Assembly (NCBI GenBank): GCA_025463985.1
Contig: JAODBM010000114.1
Location: 1-64,000, forward strand
Direction of reading: 5' to 3'
Length of the DNA: 64,000 nt
DNA from: Acidimicrobiales bacterium
GTDB lineage: Bacteria; Actinomycetota; Acidimicrobiia; Acidimicrobiales; Iamiaceae
Shown here: piece by piece, positions 53,149 to 62,159 of the stretch
How the letters are laid out: each line of letters opens with the position of its first letter
Numbering within the stretch: position 1 is the stretch's first letter
The notes under the pieces: generated by a model
What the model was told of the DNA's origin: nothing
What the model saw: only the letters and a program-made list of their open reading frames with translations
Database searches by the model: none
Made by a program: the position numbers and the translations under genes

Positions 53149-53547
53149 TTAGGAGGACCACCATGCTGCAATCTCGGCGTCCATGAAGTAGGTCATCCCA
53201 GCCCCGGTCTGCATGGACCGCATTGGCCACATCACCTTGCCCCACAGACGTCGAGTCAGCTTGCTCATCGCTCCGAGGTCGGATGCGATCTGCTTGCGCT
53301 CAAGGCGGCAGTTCTCCTGGATCTCGTCAAGGCTGACGGGTCGCCCTGCATTCGACGCCGCGAGATCGAGAGCGGCCCAGGCTCCCTGGTAGCGGGCGAC
53401 CTCTTGCTTCAGTTGCCGCACCATTGATTCGGTCCACTCACCATTCGCCGGAACGGCTACTCGGCGTTCGCCTGAATCATCGGCGTACGCAGCCAGCTCG
53501 AGCATGAGGCGTCGTGGAACTTGGACGTAATCGGATTCTGTTGGCAT
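53149..53547 (-). CDS. Hypothetical protein, possible winged helix
   Basis: A 132-residue protein with a clear ribosome binding site (AAGGAG). I do not recognise the family with certainty. The C-terminal half (LERKQIASDLGAMSKLTRRLWGKVMWPM...MTYFMDAEIAAWW) has the periodicity of a DNA-binding winged helix. It is the first gene after the broken tRNA and faces it. It may be a regulator of the island. Confidence 0.6.
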   Translation of the reverse strand: MPTESDYVQVPRRLMLELAAYADDSGERRVAVPANGEWTESMVRQLKQEVARYQGAWAALDLAASNAGRPVSLDEIQENCRLERKQIASDLGAMSKLTRRLWGKVMWPMRSMQTGAGMTYFMDAEIAAWWSS

Positions 53548-53585
53548 GAGAGCTCCTTGGTTGGAGCCGAACGTATAGGTACCAC

Positions 53586-53609
53586 CTGATAACTACAACC
53601 CGCTATCAG
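53586..53609. promoter_or_regulatory. Dyad upstream of the 53149-53547 gene
   Basis: CTGATA (53586-53591) and TATCAG (53604-53609) are perfect 6-bp arms with a 12-base spacer, 39 bases upstream of the start codon. Candidate operator. Confidence 0.4.
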
Positions 53610-53612
53610 CTG

Positions 53613-53867
53613 TTATGCCAGACCGGCCGATCCCATGGTGAACGACACCCGCTCCGCGCCGAGGTCAAGGGCCTCGACCTCTCGACCATTGTCGAGCCAC
53701 GCGCTCGCGTGGACGTGCCCTTGCGGGTGGTTAGACCAGAAAGCCGCATAGGTACGCGCAGACGCTGGGAGACCTCCAACGAGGGCGTCGATCTCGCCGA
53801 ACGTGAGAGTGAGTGGGCCGTCGATCCGGAGGGCCAATCGGTCCCGCAGTGGGTCGTACTTCGCCAC
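53613..53867 (-). CDS. DUF7662-like small protein
   Basis: An 84-residue protein: AKYDPLRDRLALRIDGPLTLTFGEIDALVGGLPASAR, then WSNHPQGHVHASAWLDNGREVEALDLGAERVSF. This layout is that of a small family often found beside restriction or other defence genes; the family name is from memory. Function unknown. GTG start after AGGAAG. It begins just inside the window of the nuclease-like gene's stop. Confidence 0.65.
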   Translation of the reverse strand: MAKYDPLRDRLALRIDGPLTLTFGEIDALVGGLPASARTYAAFWSNHPQGHVHASAWLDNGREVEALDLGAERVSFTMGSAGLA

Positions 53868-53875
53868 GGTGCTTC

Positions 53876-54781
53876 CTACTTCGGACTGCCGTAGGCGGCG
53901 TGGGCGAGCTTGATGAGGCGGCCAAGAAGCTCTGAGTGGTCGTCGAGGTCCTTGTCGTGGATCTGCAGACGGTAGGCGCCCCACCGGGCTTGGTAGGTCT
54001 GGAGAATGAGACCTGCCTCCTCCATCTCCTGGGTCATCTCGTCGTCCCGCGGAAGGCGCAGCTCGAGGACGACGTGCTGTCTGCGCGGACGCACCAGCAT
54101 GAAGTTTGTGGCGACGCCATCGGCGGTGATCCCGATGTAGTTCTTGTTGTAGTTCGCTTGCGCCTTCGGTTGAGCTTGGCGAGCGAGAGCCACCAGCCGA
54201 TCGGTGATAGCGAGCGTCGCAGGAGACCCCTTGCTCTCCCAGTACGACCGATCCCGTGGTTCGGTTCGATCCTCCTCCTCCTCTTCGACTGCAAGTCGGA
54301 TCGTATCGAGGACCTTAGTTAGGACCACCGTGACTGCCCCGTTCACCTCCAGGGCCGAGGCTTGGATGGCGACCAGCGGGATGAAGCCGTTGAACAGACT
54401 GATCACGTTGAAAAACCGAGAGGTTATGTCCTCGGCGACGATCACTCCGACGTGCTCGTACTGGGGGTAGCGGCGACGTTCGATGTCCCAGTACTCGATC
54501 GTCCGGATGATGTGGGACTCGTCTGTCGAGCCGAGCTGCAGCTCGACCTCGTATCGAGTGTTGGCATCCGGGTCTTGGAGCAGGAGATCGAGACGGCCGG
54601 CTCTGGGCTGAGAGCGCTCAACGTCCTTCACCTCTAGCTCACCGAGGCCAAGGATCGACGGGTCGTTGACGATCAGCTGCTGGAGCCACTTCTCGTCGAA
54701 CGTCGGATGGGCGCGCATCGAGAGGACGCGATGGGCGACGTATCTCGGAGATTCCGTTCCGCCAGCGGTGATGTCAGTCAT
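53876..54781 (-). CDS. PD-(D/E)xK nuclease-like protein
   Basis: A 301-residue protein of no family I can name. Residues 60-85 read GRLDLLLQD, then RYEVELQLGSTDESH, a D...E-x-E/Q pattern like that of PD-(D/E)xK nucleases; the usual Lys is replaced by Gln. A strand (HVGVIVAEDI) and an acidic run (about 180-190) follow. It is divergent from the first methyltransferase, with TAGCCT 7 bases before its ATG and no ribosome binding site. It could be an effector, a second nuclease or a nuclease-fold binding protein. Confidence 0.6.
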   Translation of the reverse strand: MTDITAGGTESPRYVAHRVLSMRAHPTFDEKWLQQLIVNDPSILGLGELEVKDVERSQPRAGRLDLLLQDPDANTRYEVELQLGSTDESHIIRTIEYWDIERRRYPQYEHVGVIVAEDITSRFFNVISLFNGFIPLVAIQASALEVNGAVTVVLTKVLDTIRLAVEEEEEDRTEPRDRSYWESKGSPATLAITDRLVALARQAQPKAQANYNKNYIGITADGVATNFMLVRPRRQHVVLELRLPRDDEMTQEMEEAGLILQTYQARWGAYRLQIHDKDLDDHSELLGRLIKLAHAAYGSPK

Positions 54782-55023
54782 CGGCGGCAGGCTAGGTGAT
54801 GCCCTGCGGCCTGGCGCTCGCCTGCATTCAGTTGAAGCGGGGGGTTCCTCGTCCGACGTCAGGGAGTCCGGATGGCGTAGCTGGCCTGCGCGAGCGATGC
54901 CGGGGGGTAATGGCAAGCGCCTCAACATGTCTGGCCTTGACCGCGTGCAACACGTCACTGCAGGCCCCCGGCGGGTCGTGGGTGGCCCCCAGGCTGTCAG
55001 ACGCCCTGCGTAGCGTTGACGGC

Positions 55024-56934
55024 GTGAAATCCACGAGGCGCCCTGCTCGAGCCCGACCGGTAGTCGATCCTCCCCGACACCTTCGCCCGGGTCCTCTACC
55101 GTTGCAACACATGCTGCCCTCGCCGGACACTGACGAGTTCGATGCTTCCGGAGATGGGCCGATGGGCAGCGACTCGCCGCTGTACGGGGAGCCCCTCCCC
55201 TCGGCGCGGACCGGTGCGCTCTACAACGCTTTCTCGTACCCGACCAAGATCGACGCCGAATCGGTCGCTCTGTTCATCGCTTCGCACACGAGGCCAGGCG
55301 ACACGGTCCTTGACCCGTTCGGCGGAAGCGGGGCCACCGGAATCGCGGTGATGCTGTGTGACCGGCCGACGGAGGGTATGCGCCGTAGAGCCGCTGCTCT
55401 TGGGATGGAACCAGTTTGGGGTCCCCGTTCGGCTGTTTTGTACGAGCTCAGCGTCATAGGATCACTCCTTGGACAGGTGATGACGAACCCCCCACCCCGG
55501 GAGCGCTTTCTGCAGGCGGCATCGCAGGTCCTACGGCGTGTCCACCGCAAGCTGGGTTGGTGCTACGAGACCGTCTCGCCGAGCGGTGAGGCGGGAGAAA
55601 TCCGGCATGTCATCTGGTCTGAAGTGCTTCGCTGCCCCTCGTGCGGCGAGGACATGTTGTTCTTCGACCTTGCCGTCAGGCGCAACCCGGCCAAGATCCT
55701 GCCTGCGGGTTCCTGTTCGTCCTGCAATGCGGCCGTGGTGGTCGCGGAGGCCGAGCGCAGGCTGGAGACGACGGTTGATCCCGTTACCGGGGAGAGGGTG
55801 CTCGGGCGTGTACGGGTTCCAGTGTGGGTCTACGGCAGCGCAGCATCTGGAAACTGGAGTCGTCGGGCCACCGAGGAGGACGTGGCTGCACTCGCTCGAA
55901 TCTCCGACCTGTCCCCTGAGGCTTGGGTGCCGTCGTCCTCGGTCGAGTGGGGTGATCTGTACAGGTCCGGCTACCACCAAGGGATCTCGAGGGTCCATCA
56001 CTTCTATACCCGGCGAAATCTGCTCGTCATGTCAGAACTCTGGGCAGAGGTCGATCGCCATCCCAAGTTCCTCGGAGATGCGCTTCGACTGTGGGTCCTT
56101 AGCTACAACTCGTCGCACTCGACCCTGATGACCCGGGTTGTTGCGAAGTCTGGTCAGCCCGATCTCGTTCTCACCGGAGCGCAATCGGGAGTCCTGTACG
56201 TGAGCAGCCTCCCGGTCGAGAAGAACATCCTCAAGGGACTTCAGCGAAAGTCGGCCGTCTTCGCCGATGCATTCTCCCTCACCGAAGGGTCGCGCAGCGC
56301 GGTTCAGGTGCTCAACGCGTCCAGTACATCGATGCAGCTGGAGGACTGCTCGGTTGACTACGTGTTCACGGATCCCCCCTTCGGCGGTTTCATTCCGTAC
56401 TCGGAGATCAACTTCTTGAATGAAGCCTGGCTGGGCCGCCTTACCGACACGCAGGATGAGGCGATCGTCAGCCCAGCGCAGGGCAAGGGCATCGCGGACT
56501 ATCAGCTTCTGCTCAAGACCGTCTTTCGTGAGGTAGCGAGAGTTACGACCGAGCGAGCTCCTATGACGGTCATCTTCCACAGCTCACAGCCGGCCGTCTG
56601 GGAGGCAATCGGGGAGGCGTTCAGCTCGAACGGGCTCGTGGTCCTCAGGACCAGCGTTCTCGACAAGCTGCAACCGAGCTTCAAGCAGGTCGTCTCTGAC
56701 GGCGGTACCCGTGGGGATGCGATCTTCCTGCTCGAGCACTCGGGAGCGAGTCGCCGTGCGGGTGCCGTGTCGGCTGGTGAACCCGATCCCCGTCAGGTCT
56801 CGGGACCAGTGGCGGTCTCGGGTGACCCCAAGCGCCTCTACTCGCTGTACGTGGGCGACTGCCTGAAGCGCGGCCACCGGGTCGTCCTGAGTGCACCCGA
56901 GTTCTACGCGCAACTACCAGCCCGCGAACCATGA
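55024..56934 (+). CDS. Amino-type DNA methyltransferase with zinc finger (first of pair)
   Basis: About 636 residues. It opens with a segment SPLYGEPLPSARTGALYNAF, then SAM motif I (LDPFGGSGATG, about 97), a zinc-finger-like insert (CPSC near 203, CSSC near 229), and catalytic motif IV DPPF near 450. The motif is of the N6-adenine/N4-cytosine class, not C5. GTG start inferred from TAGCGT 7 bases upstream; ATG at 55111 is the alternative. It overlaps the next methyltransferase by 4 bases. Confidence 0.82.
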   Translation: MKSTRRPARARPVVDPPRHLRPGPLPLQHMLPSPDTDEFDASGDGPMGSDSPLYGEPLPSARTGALYNAFSYPTKIDAESVALFIASHTRPGDTVLDPFGGSGATGIAVMLCDRPTEGMRRRAAALGMEPVWGPRSAVLYELSVIGSLLGQVMTNPPPRERFLQAASQVLRRVHRKLGWCYETVSPSGEAGEIRHVIWSEVLRCPSCGEDMLFFDLAVRRNPAKILPAGSCSSCNAAVVVAEAERRLETTVDPVTGERVLGRVRVPVWVYGSAASGNWSRRATEEDVAALARISDLSPEAWVPSSSVEWGDLYRSGYHQGISRVHHFYTRRNLLVMSELWAEVDRHPKFLGDALRLWVLSYNSSHSTLMTRVVAKSGQPDLVLTGAQSGVLYVSSLPVEKNILKGLQRKSAVFADAFSLTEGSRSAVQVLNASSTSMQLEDCSVDYVFTDPPFGGFIPYSEINFLNEAWLGRLTDTQDEAIVSPAQGKGIADYQLLLKTVFREVARVTTERAPMTVIFHSSQPAVWEAIGEAFSSNGLVVLRTSVLDKLQPSFKQVVSDGGTRGDAIFLLEHSGASRRAGAVSAGEPDPRQVSGPVAVSGDPKRLYSLYVGDCLKRGHRVVLSAPEFYAQLPAREP

Positions 56935-59009
56935 GTGTGACACTGAGTCCTGACCTTCAGGCAGAGGAACGAAAGCGCCTAGGTCAGTACTTCTCGGGGC
57001 GTCGGCTCGCGCTACTACTAGCGCATCTGGCCCGAGCGGGGGCGGCCAAGTCGGTCGTCGATCCGATGGCGGGCGTGGGCGACATGTTGGCGGCCTCCCT
57101 CGAGCTGGGCGGCGGCACGGAGCGTGTGTACGGCGTGGAGATTGACCCTGGTGCGGTAGAGCAGTCACGACAGCAGTTGCGGACCGCTTCAGGGTCGATC
57201 CTCGTGTCGGAGGGCGATGCCTTCAGCAGAAGCTCGTGGCCCGACCTCAGGCAGTGGTCACTTGTCATCACGAACCCGCCGTACGTTCGCTATCAACGTG
57301 GGGCGGGTGGATCCTTGGCAGGCCTCACGCTGCCCAGCCCCTCGGACGTCAGATGTGGATTGCTGTCCCTGGTGGAAGCAAACGAGGAACTATCGGTTGA
57401 AGAGCGACGCGTGTTTGCGGCCCTAGCTGCGGGCTACGGAGGACTTGCCGATCTGGCCGTCCCGTCCTGGCTGCTCAGCGCCTCTCTCGTTCGGGAGGGT
57501 GGGACTCTGGCGATGGTGGTGCCGGACACCTGGCTTAGCCGGGACTACGCGGCGTCGGTTCTCTATGCGCTTTGCCGGTTCTTCAAGGTTGAGTTGGTCG
57601 TGGAGGATGCAGATGCCGTGTGGTTTCCCGATGCGCTGGTGCGCACCACCCTGCTTGTTGCTCGCCGGGTTGCTGACAGGGGAACGGCGTTCGCTGCTTC
57701 TGGCACGGGTTACCTCCGCGCCCGGCTGAACTCGTCGACGGTGGGGCCAGGAAGTGTTGTTGAGAGGATCTTTCCCGATCGTCCGGATCCGGACCTCGCC
57801 TTCACTGAGCGTCTCTACGAACTGCTCGAGGCACGATCAGAGTTCCAGAGTGGGCAGTGGTCCGCTAAGTGGCACGACGACCGAACACTGAGCGATCTCC
57901 TGCGGCAACGACAGGGTCCGACCTGGGTCGGCGTGTGTGAAGGACCGGGTCCTCGCGTCGAGAGCGGTTCACCGGCTCGGGCTCGCATCTGCCTTCCAGG
58001 AGACCTCCGCACCGCGCTCGAGGTTCCAGACACAGAACTACAGGGGATCGATTCGTTTGGGTGGACGGCAGGTCAGGGTCTGCGTACTGGCGGCAACAGA
58101 TTCTTTTACCTTGACTTAGTCGCAGCAGGCACGAGCGAATCGCGTCTCTCACCCGGTGGGCTGAAAGGGCTTCCCGAACTCTCGGTACCGAATGTTCTGC
58201 TTGCGCCTGTCGTGCAGCGTCAGAGGGACTGTGATGCGGGGTTCGTCCAAACTGCCGAGGTTCGATCTCGGGTCCTCCTGTTGCGTGGCTGGGCGCTCGC
58301 CGAGGACATTGCCTTCACGAGGGAGGCCGGCGTTGCATGCCATGACCGGCCACTGCCCGAGGCGCTTGCCGAACATATCCGACGGAGTGCGCACCTAAAT
58401 GTCGGGTCGGCCGAGGAGCCTCGAAGACTTCCAGAGCTTTCGGCAGTTCGAACGAACGTAAAAGCACCCGATTCGGCTAGGCCTGACCGATCCCCGAGCC
58501 ATTGGTACCAACTGCCGGCACTTGCTCCGCGCCACACCCCGAACCTCTTCCTTGCGAGGGTCAACCATCTCCACCCTCGGGCGCTTCGGAGTGCGACGCC
58601 CGGATTGATCGTCGACGCGAACTTCACCACCTTCTGGCCAACCAGTGCAGGGGCCGTTTCGGAGCATGTCATTCTTGCCCTGATGAACAGTTCCTGGGTT
58701 CGAGCTCAGCTGGAGCTCTCGGCGACGGTGCTCGGAGGAGGGGCCTTGAAGGTCGAGGCAGCACATGTTCGACGGCTCGCGTTTCCATCGCCTTCGCCGT
58801 CCGCGCTCGAGTCATTGGAAACCTGCGGGCGCGCTCTGGGCGAGCCCCGTCAGTCTGAGGCGGCTCTCACGATGATCGATCGAACGCTGATCGAAGCCCT
58901 TCCCGGGCCAGGTGCGGACGAACGCCAGAATGTCTTAGCCAGACTCTCTGCGGATCGGCTGATCACTAGGTCCTCGCGGCTCTCGCTCCGGCACGCCGGA
59001 GAGCGTTAG
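56931..59009 (+). CDS. N6-adenine DNA methyltransferase (second of pair)
   Basis: A 692-residue enzyme. The start GQYFSGRRLA is that of type I/IIG-like adenine methyltransferases. Motif I (VVDPMAGVGD, from about D44) and catalytic NPPYVRY (about 115) follow. The last 300 residues would hold the target-recognition region (VNHLHPRALRS...FWPTSAG...LMNSSWVRAQLEL). No nuclease domain is seen. ATG overlaps the upstream stop (ATGA). The stop overlaps the convergent mcrC stop. Confidence 0.86.
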   Translation: MSVTLSPDLQAEERKRLGQYFSGRRLALLLAHLARAGAAKSVVDPMAGVGDMLAASLELGGGTERVYGVEIDPGAVEQSRQQLRTASGSILVSEGDAFSRSSWPDLRQWSLVITNPPYVRYQRGAGGSLAGLTLPSPSDVRCGLLSLVEANEELSVEERRVFAALAAGYGGLADLAVPSWLLSASLVREGGTLAMVVPDTWLSRDYAASVLYALCRFFKVELVVEDADAVWFPDALVRTTLLVARRVADRGTAFAASGTGYLRARLNSSTVGPGSVVERIFPDRPDPDLAFTERLYELLEARSEFQSGQWSAKWHDDRTLSDLLRQRQGPTWVGVCEGPGPRVESGSPARARICLPGDLRTALEVPDTELQGIDSFGWTAGQGLRTGGNRFFYLDLVAAGTSESRLSPGGLKGLPELSVPNVLLAPVVQRQRDCDAGFVQTAEVRSRVLLLRGWALAEDIAFTREAGVACHDRPLPEALAEHIRRSAHLNVGSAEEPRRLPELSAVRTNVKAPDSARPDRSPSHWYQLPALAPRHTPNLFLARVNHLHPRALRSATPGLIVDANFTTFWPTSAGAVSEHVILALMNSSWVRAQLELSATVLGGGALKVEAAHVRRLAFPSPSPSALESLETCGRALGEPRQSEAALTMIDRTLIEALPGPGADERQNVLARLSADRLITRSSRLSLRHAGER

Positions 59010-60445
59010 CCCAAGCTGGCTGTGAGGCTTTCGCCGGCTGCCCTCTGGAAGTCGTCCCACGCCAAGTCGCTAGCGGTGTCGGATGGCTGTGGGTACGGCA
59101 GGGCGATCAATGTGAGGCGCATCTGCCCGTCTCGCTGTCGGACCAGCTCGCGTACCACCCGGCCTTGTCCATTCGCGGGGTAAATCAGGGCACACCGGTC
59201 GACTGCGCTGCCGCCAAGATGCGCCAGATGACCGTACGCGAAGATCTGGTTGGAGTCTTCCGCCTGTGGGAGGTTCCGGGGTTCGTCCTTGTACTTGGCA
59301 TCGAGGCACCAGACGGCATCAACGCCTCCGGTGGTGAGCCGGGCGAGATAGTCCGGGTAGCGATCGGAGGTCTCGGTTCCGTTGGCTGAGTGCCATGGGG
59401 CTGGGACCTCAACGTCGGGTCCTCCCGCTCGGTTGTCGGCGTTGATCCTGAGCGTGCTTACCCGAGGCGAGCGCAGCAGTGCATCGCCAACCAACTTCTC
59501 CCAAAGTTTGTCCGTCGGGATGGAGAGAACGAAGCCCGGAGTGTCATCAGGTGTGGGCGGTGCGGGGGTCCGTGGATCGTCGATGAGGATGGTTCGAGCG
59601 ACTTGTAGGGGTGAGCGGAATGTTCGCTCATACCTTGAGAGCCGAATGGACCTCGACAGCCGGAATGCGATCCGGCGGTCGATGATCGGGACCGCCTCGA
59701 GCCCTCGGACAAGCCGCACGGCTCGGCTCTGAATCGGTCGGAAGAGCTCGTTCGTCTCCTGTGTTCCGGGATAGCGCGCAACCACGTGGAGCGCTGCGAG
59801 GAGCACCTTCGCCAGATCTGTCGCCGTCGAGTGCTCATCGAATCGGCAAAGCACCCTGGGCTGTCGGGTGGCGAGAGTGACTGCAAACGAGGAATCGAGG
59901 ATGCGGCCCTTTGGGGAAAGCAGCCACTCGTCCGTCTCGACGTAGTGCGCCCTTAGACGGTTGAGCAACGGCTCGACCTCTGAGACAAATCGCCTGTAGG
60001 CGATCAGTCTGAGGAGGATGTGGCGATCTCCGCCCGTTGGAATTTGCTCGTCAACCAGGCTGAGTTGGCAACGATCGAATAGCTCGACCATGTCCAGGAG
60101 CGACCCCACACCGGGAGTCGGCCCACCGATCGTTTCGGCTCGGAAATCCCGCCCGATCGATTGCTCGACCTCCAGGAGCTCGGGGTCGGAGTGAGATGCC
60201 GTCGCCAGCCAACTGCGCAACGCGTCGAGTAGCGACGTGGGCGCGTCAACCGCGATGACGTCACCTTCGTAGGCCACGAGACTCAACGGCTGGTTGCTCT
60301 CCCATTGAGTCCGGATCAGCCGGGCCTCTCCATCTCGCCATACCTTCGGGAGGACGGTCAGGCTCATGCTTCCACCTTTGCTGGCGAAGGCGAGGAAGCC
60401 AACTCGCTTGCGCTTGGGAGAAGCCCGCAGGAGCAGCTCAGCCAT
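59006..60445 (-). CDS. McrC-like nuclease subunit
   Basis: About 479 residues. The N-terminal half is McrC-like beta structure (GFLAFASKGGSMSLTVLPKVW). The C-terminal PD-(D/E)xK nuclease shows RYPDYLAR, the DAKYK strand and SNQIFAYGHLA. It would cut DNA when driven by the AAA+ McrB partner. Start uncertain: ATG 60445 (8-base overlap with mcrB) or in-frame codons up to 60475. Confidence 0.85.
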   Translation of the reverse strand: MAELLLRASPKRKRVGFLAFASKGGSMSLTVLPKVWRDGEARLIRTQWESNQPLSLVAYEGDVIAVDAPTSLLDALRSWLATASHSDPELLEVEQSIGRDFRAETIGGPTPGVGSLLDMVELFDRCQLSLVDEQIPTGGDRHILLRLIAYRRFVSEVEPLLNRLRAHYVETDEWLLSPKGRILDSSFAVTLATRQPRVLCRFDEHSTATDLAKVLLAALHVVARYPGTQETNELFRPIQSRAVRLVRGLEAVPIIDRRIAFRLSRSIRLSRYERTFRSPLQVARTILIDDPRTPAPPTPDDTPGFVLSIPTDKLWEKLVGDALLRSPRVSTLRINADNRAGGPDVEVPAPWHSANGTETSDRYPDYLARLTTGGVDAVWCLDAKYKDEPRNLPQAEDSNQIFAYGHLAHLGGSAVDRCALIYPANGQGRVVRELVRQRDGQMRLTLIALPYPQPSDTASDLAWDDFQRAAGESLTASLG

Positions 60446-62159
60446 CGCCAGGTGCCGCCACGGCATCACCAACATCTGGTGGTGTATGACCTGGATCTTG
60501 AGGATCTGGCGCTGCGTCCTGAACGTCGGCTTCGGCCGGGTCTAGTGGTGCCTGCGCTGGGTCCGGCGTAGCAGATGCAATGTCCGGGGGAGCCTGGTCC
60601 AGAATCACGAGGGTTCGACCCAGGTCGTGGCCGACCACGCGTAGCCAGATAGACATCTCAGCCAAGAAGTGGTCGAACTGGGTCAGTGCTGGGCCGTTCG
60701 CTGGCGAACCGTGCGTTGCCTGCCAGCTCGCCCTCTGGGTCGTATCGAGCAGATCCTCGATTCCGTTTGAAACCGCAAGCTCCACGAGCTGGGGGAGTAT
60801 TGCGTAGCGCCAGGTCAACCTAGGTTCGCTCGCATTCGAGGCCCGCAACTTTGGCATGTCGAATAGACCAAAGTCGCGTCCGCTTGCATTGGCAACAGAC
60901 CGGTCGTGCCAGGCGCTTAGTGCCTTCAGGACGGCGATCCGGGCATCGCTCCGATCAATGCGTTGCAGGACTAGATCTCCATTCTCTGCCACTGACCAGA
61001 TGAGGATGCGGTGCTCGAAATGCTTCGCCTCGGGATGGTCCGCCACCCCGTCGATCTGGTTGGCGACTGCGCTGAGGTTCTCTCCATCCGCCGTCGTGCC
61101 CTGCAGGCGGATCCGCCATACGGGCGAGGCGTTGTAAAGGATCTGGTTGTCGGTGTAACGGTCGCCCTCATATCTGACTACGAACGAATCGACGCGCTGG
61201 CGGTCAGGGTCTGGCTCGCCAATCGGCGCGTCCGGCGGTCCGAGTGGGTAGAACAACTCCAGGCTGCCCCCCATGCCACTCACACCGTGCTCAGCGAGGT
61301 CGAACTGATTCCGACTGCCACCATTTCCGGAACGGACCTCAGTCCAGAACGCGCGCTCCGCACCAGCCTGGGCCGCACCGAGTGCCAGCGCGAGACCAGG
61401 GTCATTCGTCGAAGCGATGTCGAAGAGATAGCTGTGACCGAGTTCGCCGTCCGGTCCGAGCGCAGGTCGGAGGACGTCCTTGTTGACTGAAGTGAGCATC
61501 GCAATCGATTCCGCGGCCAGGGCGGCTACCTGCGGACCGCGCGCCTGAGCGAGGCGTTCGCTGAGCATGGCACCGCCGAGCGGTGGAACCCGGACAAACG
61601 CGAAACGTCGACGGAGGGCAGCGTCCAGCGGGGCGATCGACTGGTCCGACGTGTTCATTGTCCCGAGGACATAGATATTGTCAGGGACCGAGAATTGCCG
61701 AGCCGAGTAGGGCAAGGTAACGATCGAGCCGCTCGTCCAAGTGCCGGCTGCTGCATCCCACCGAGTTCTCTTCGATTTCTCGAGCGTCAGTAGAAGGTCG
61801 CCCAGGACCTTTGGCACGTTGGACCGATTCACCTCATCCAGAAGTAGGAGGAAATCGGCACCGGGGTTGGCTTCTGCGATGACTACGGCTCGGGTCATGA
61901 AGCCGTTGCGCAAGGCGAAGGCTCCTGTGTGCTCGTTGTAGCGCAGGCCCTCCACGAAGTCCTCATACGAGGTACTTGGGTGCATTGTGATCGCGTATTC
62001 TCCCTGGCCCGCTCCGAGGAGCGGCCGACCCGTGAATGCGCTCCACCGCTCGGCAATCTCATCCACGACGAACGTCTTTCCCGTGCCGGGGGCCCCCTCA
62101 AGGATCACGTTGTGAAAACGTTGAAGTGCTGCGATCGCCTCGTCTGCGAGAGACACCAC
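60438..62159 (-). CDS. McrB-like AAA+ GTPase/ATPase
   Basis: A 573-residue AAA+ motor. Walker A is GAPGTGKT (22-29), Walker B is LLLLDEVNRSNVPK, and the McrB signature GTMNTSDQS follows. The AAA domain starts almost at residue 1, so the N-terminal recognition domain of E. coli McrB or LlaJI is missing. Instead a C-terminal extension of about 300 residues is present, ending in a Pro/Asp/Ala-rich tail. GTG start with a second GTG next to it. It forms an operon with the mcrC-like gene. Confidence 0.86.
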   Translation of the reverse strand: MVSLADEAIAALQRFHNVILEGAPGTGKTFVVDEIAERWSAFTGRPLLGAGQGEYAITMHPSTSYEDFVEGLRYNEHTGAFALRNGFMTRAVVIAEANPGADFLLLLDEVNRSNVPKVLGDLLLTLEKSKRTRWDAAAGTWTSGSIVTLPYSARQFSVPDNIYVLGTMNTSDQSIAPLDAALRRRFAFVRVPPLGGAMLSERLAQARGPQVAALAAESIAMLTSVNKDVLRPALGPDGELGHSYLFDIASTNDPGLALALGAAQAGAERAFWTEVRSGNGGSRNQFDLAEHGVSGMGGSLELFYPLGPPDAPIGEPDPDRQRVDSFVVRYEGDRYTDNQILYNASPVWRIRLQGTTADGENLSAVANQIDGVADHPEAKHFEHRILIWSVAENGDLVLQRIDRSDARIAVLKALSAWHDRSVANASGRDFGLFDMPKLRASNASEPRLTWRYAILPQLVELAVSNGIEDLLDTTQRASWQATHGSPANGPALTQFDHFLAEMSIWLRVVGHDLGRTLVILDQAPPDIASATPDPAQAPLDPAEADVQDAAPDPQDPGHTPPDVGDAVAAPGDG

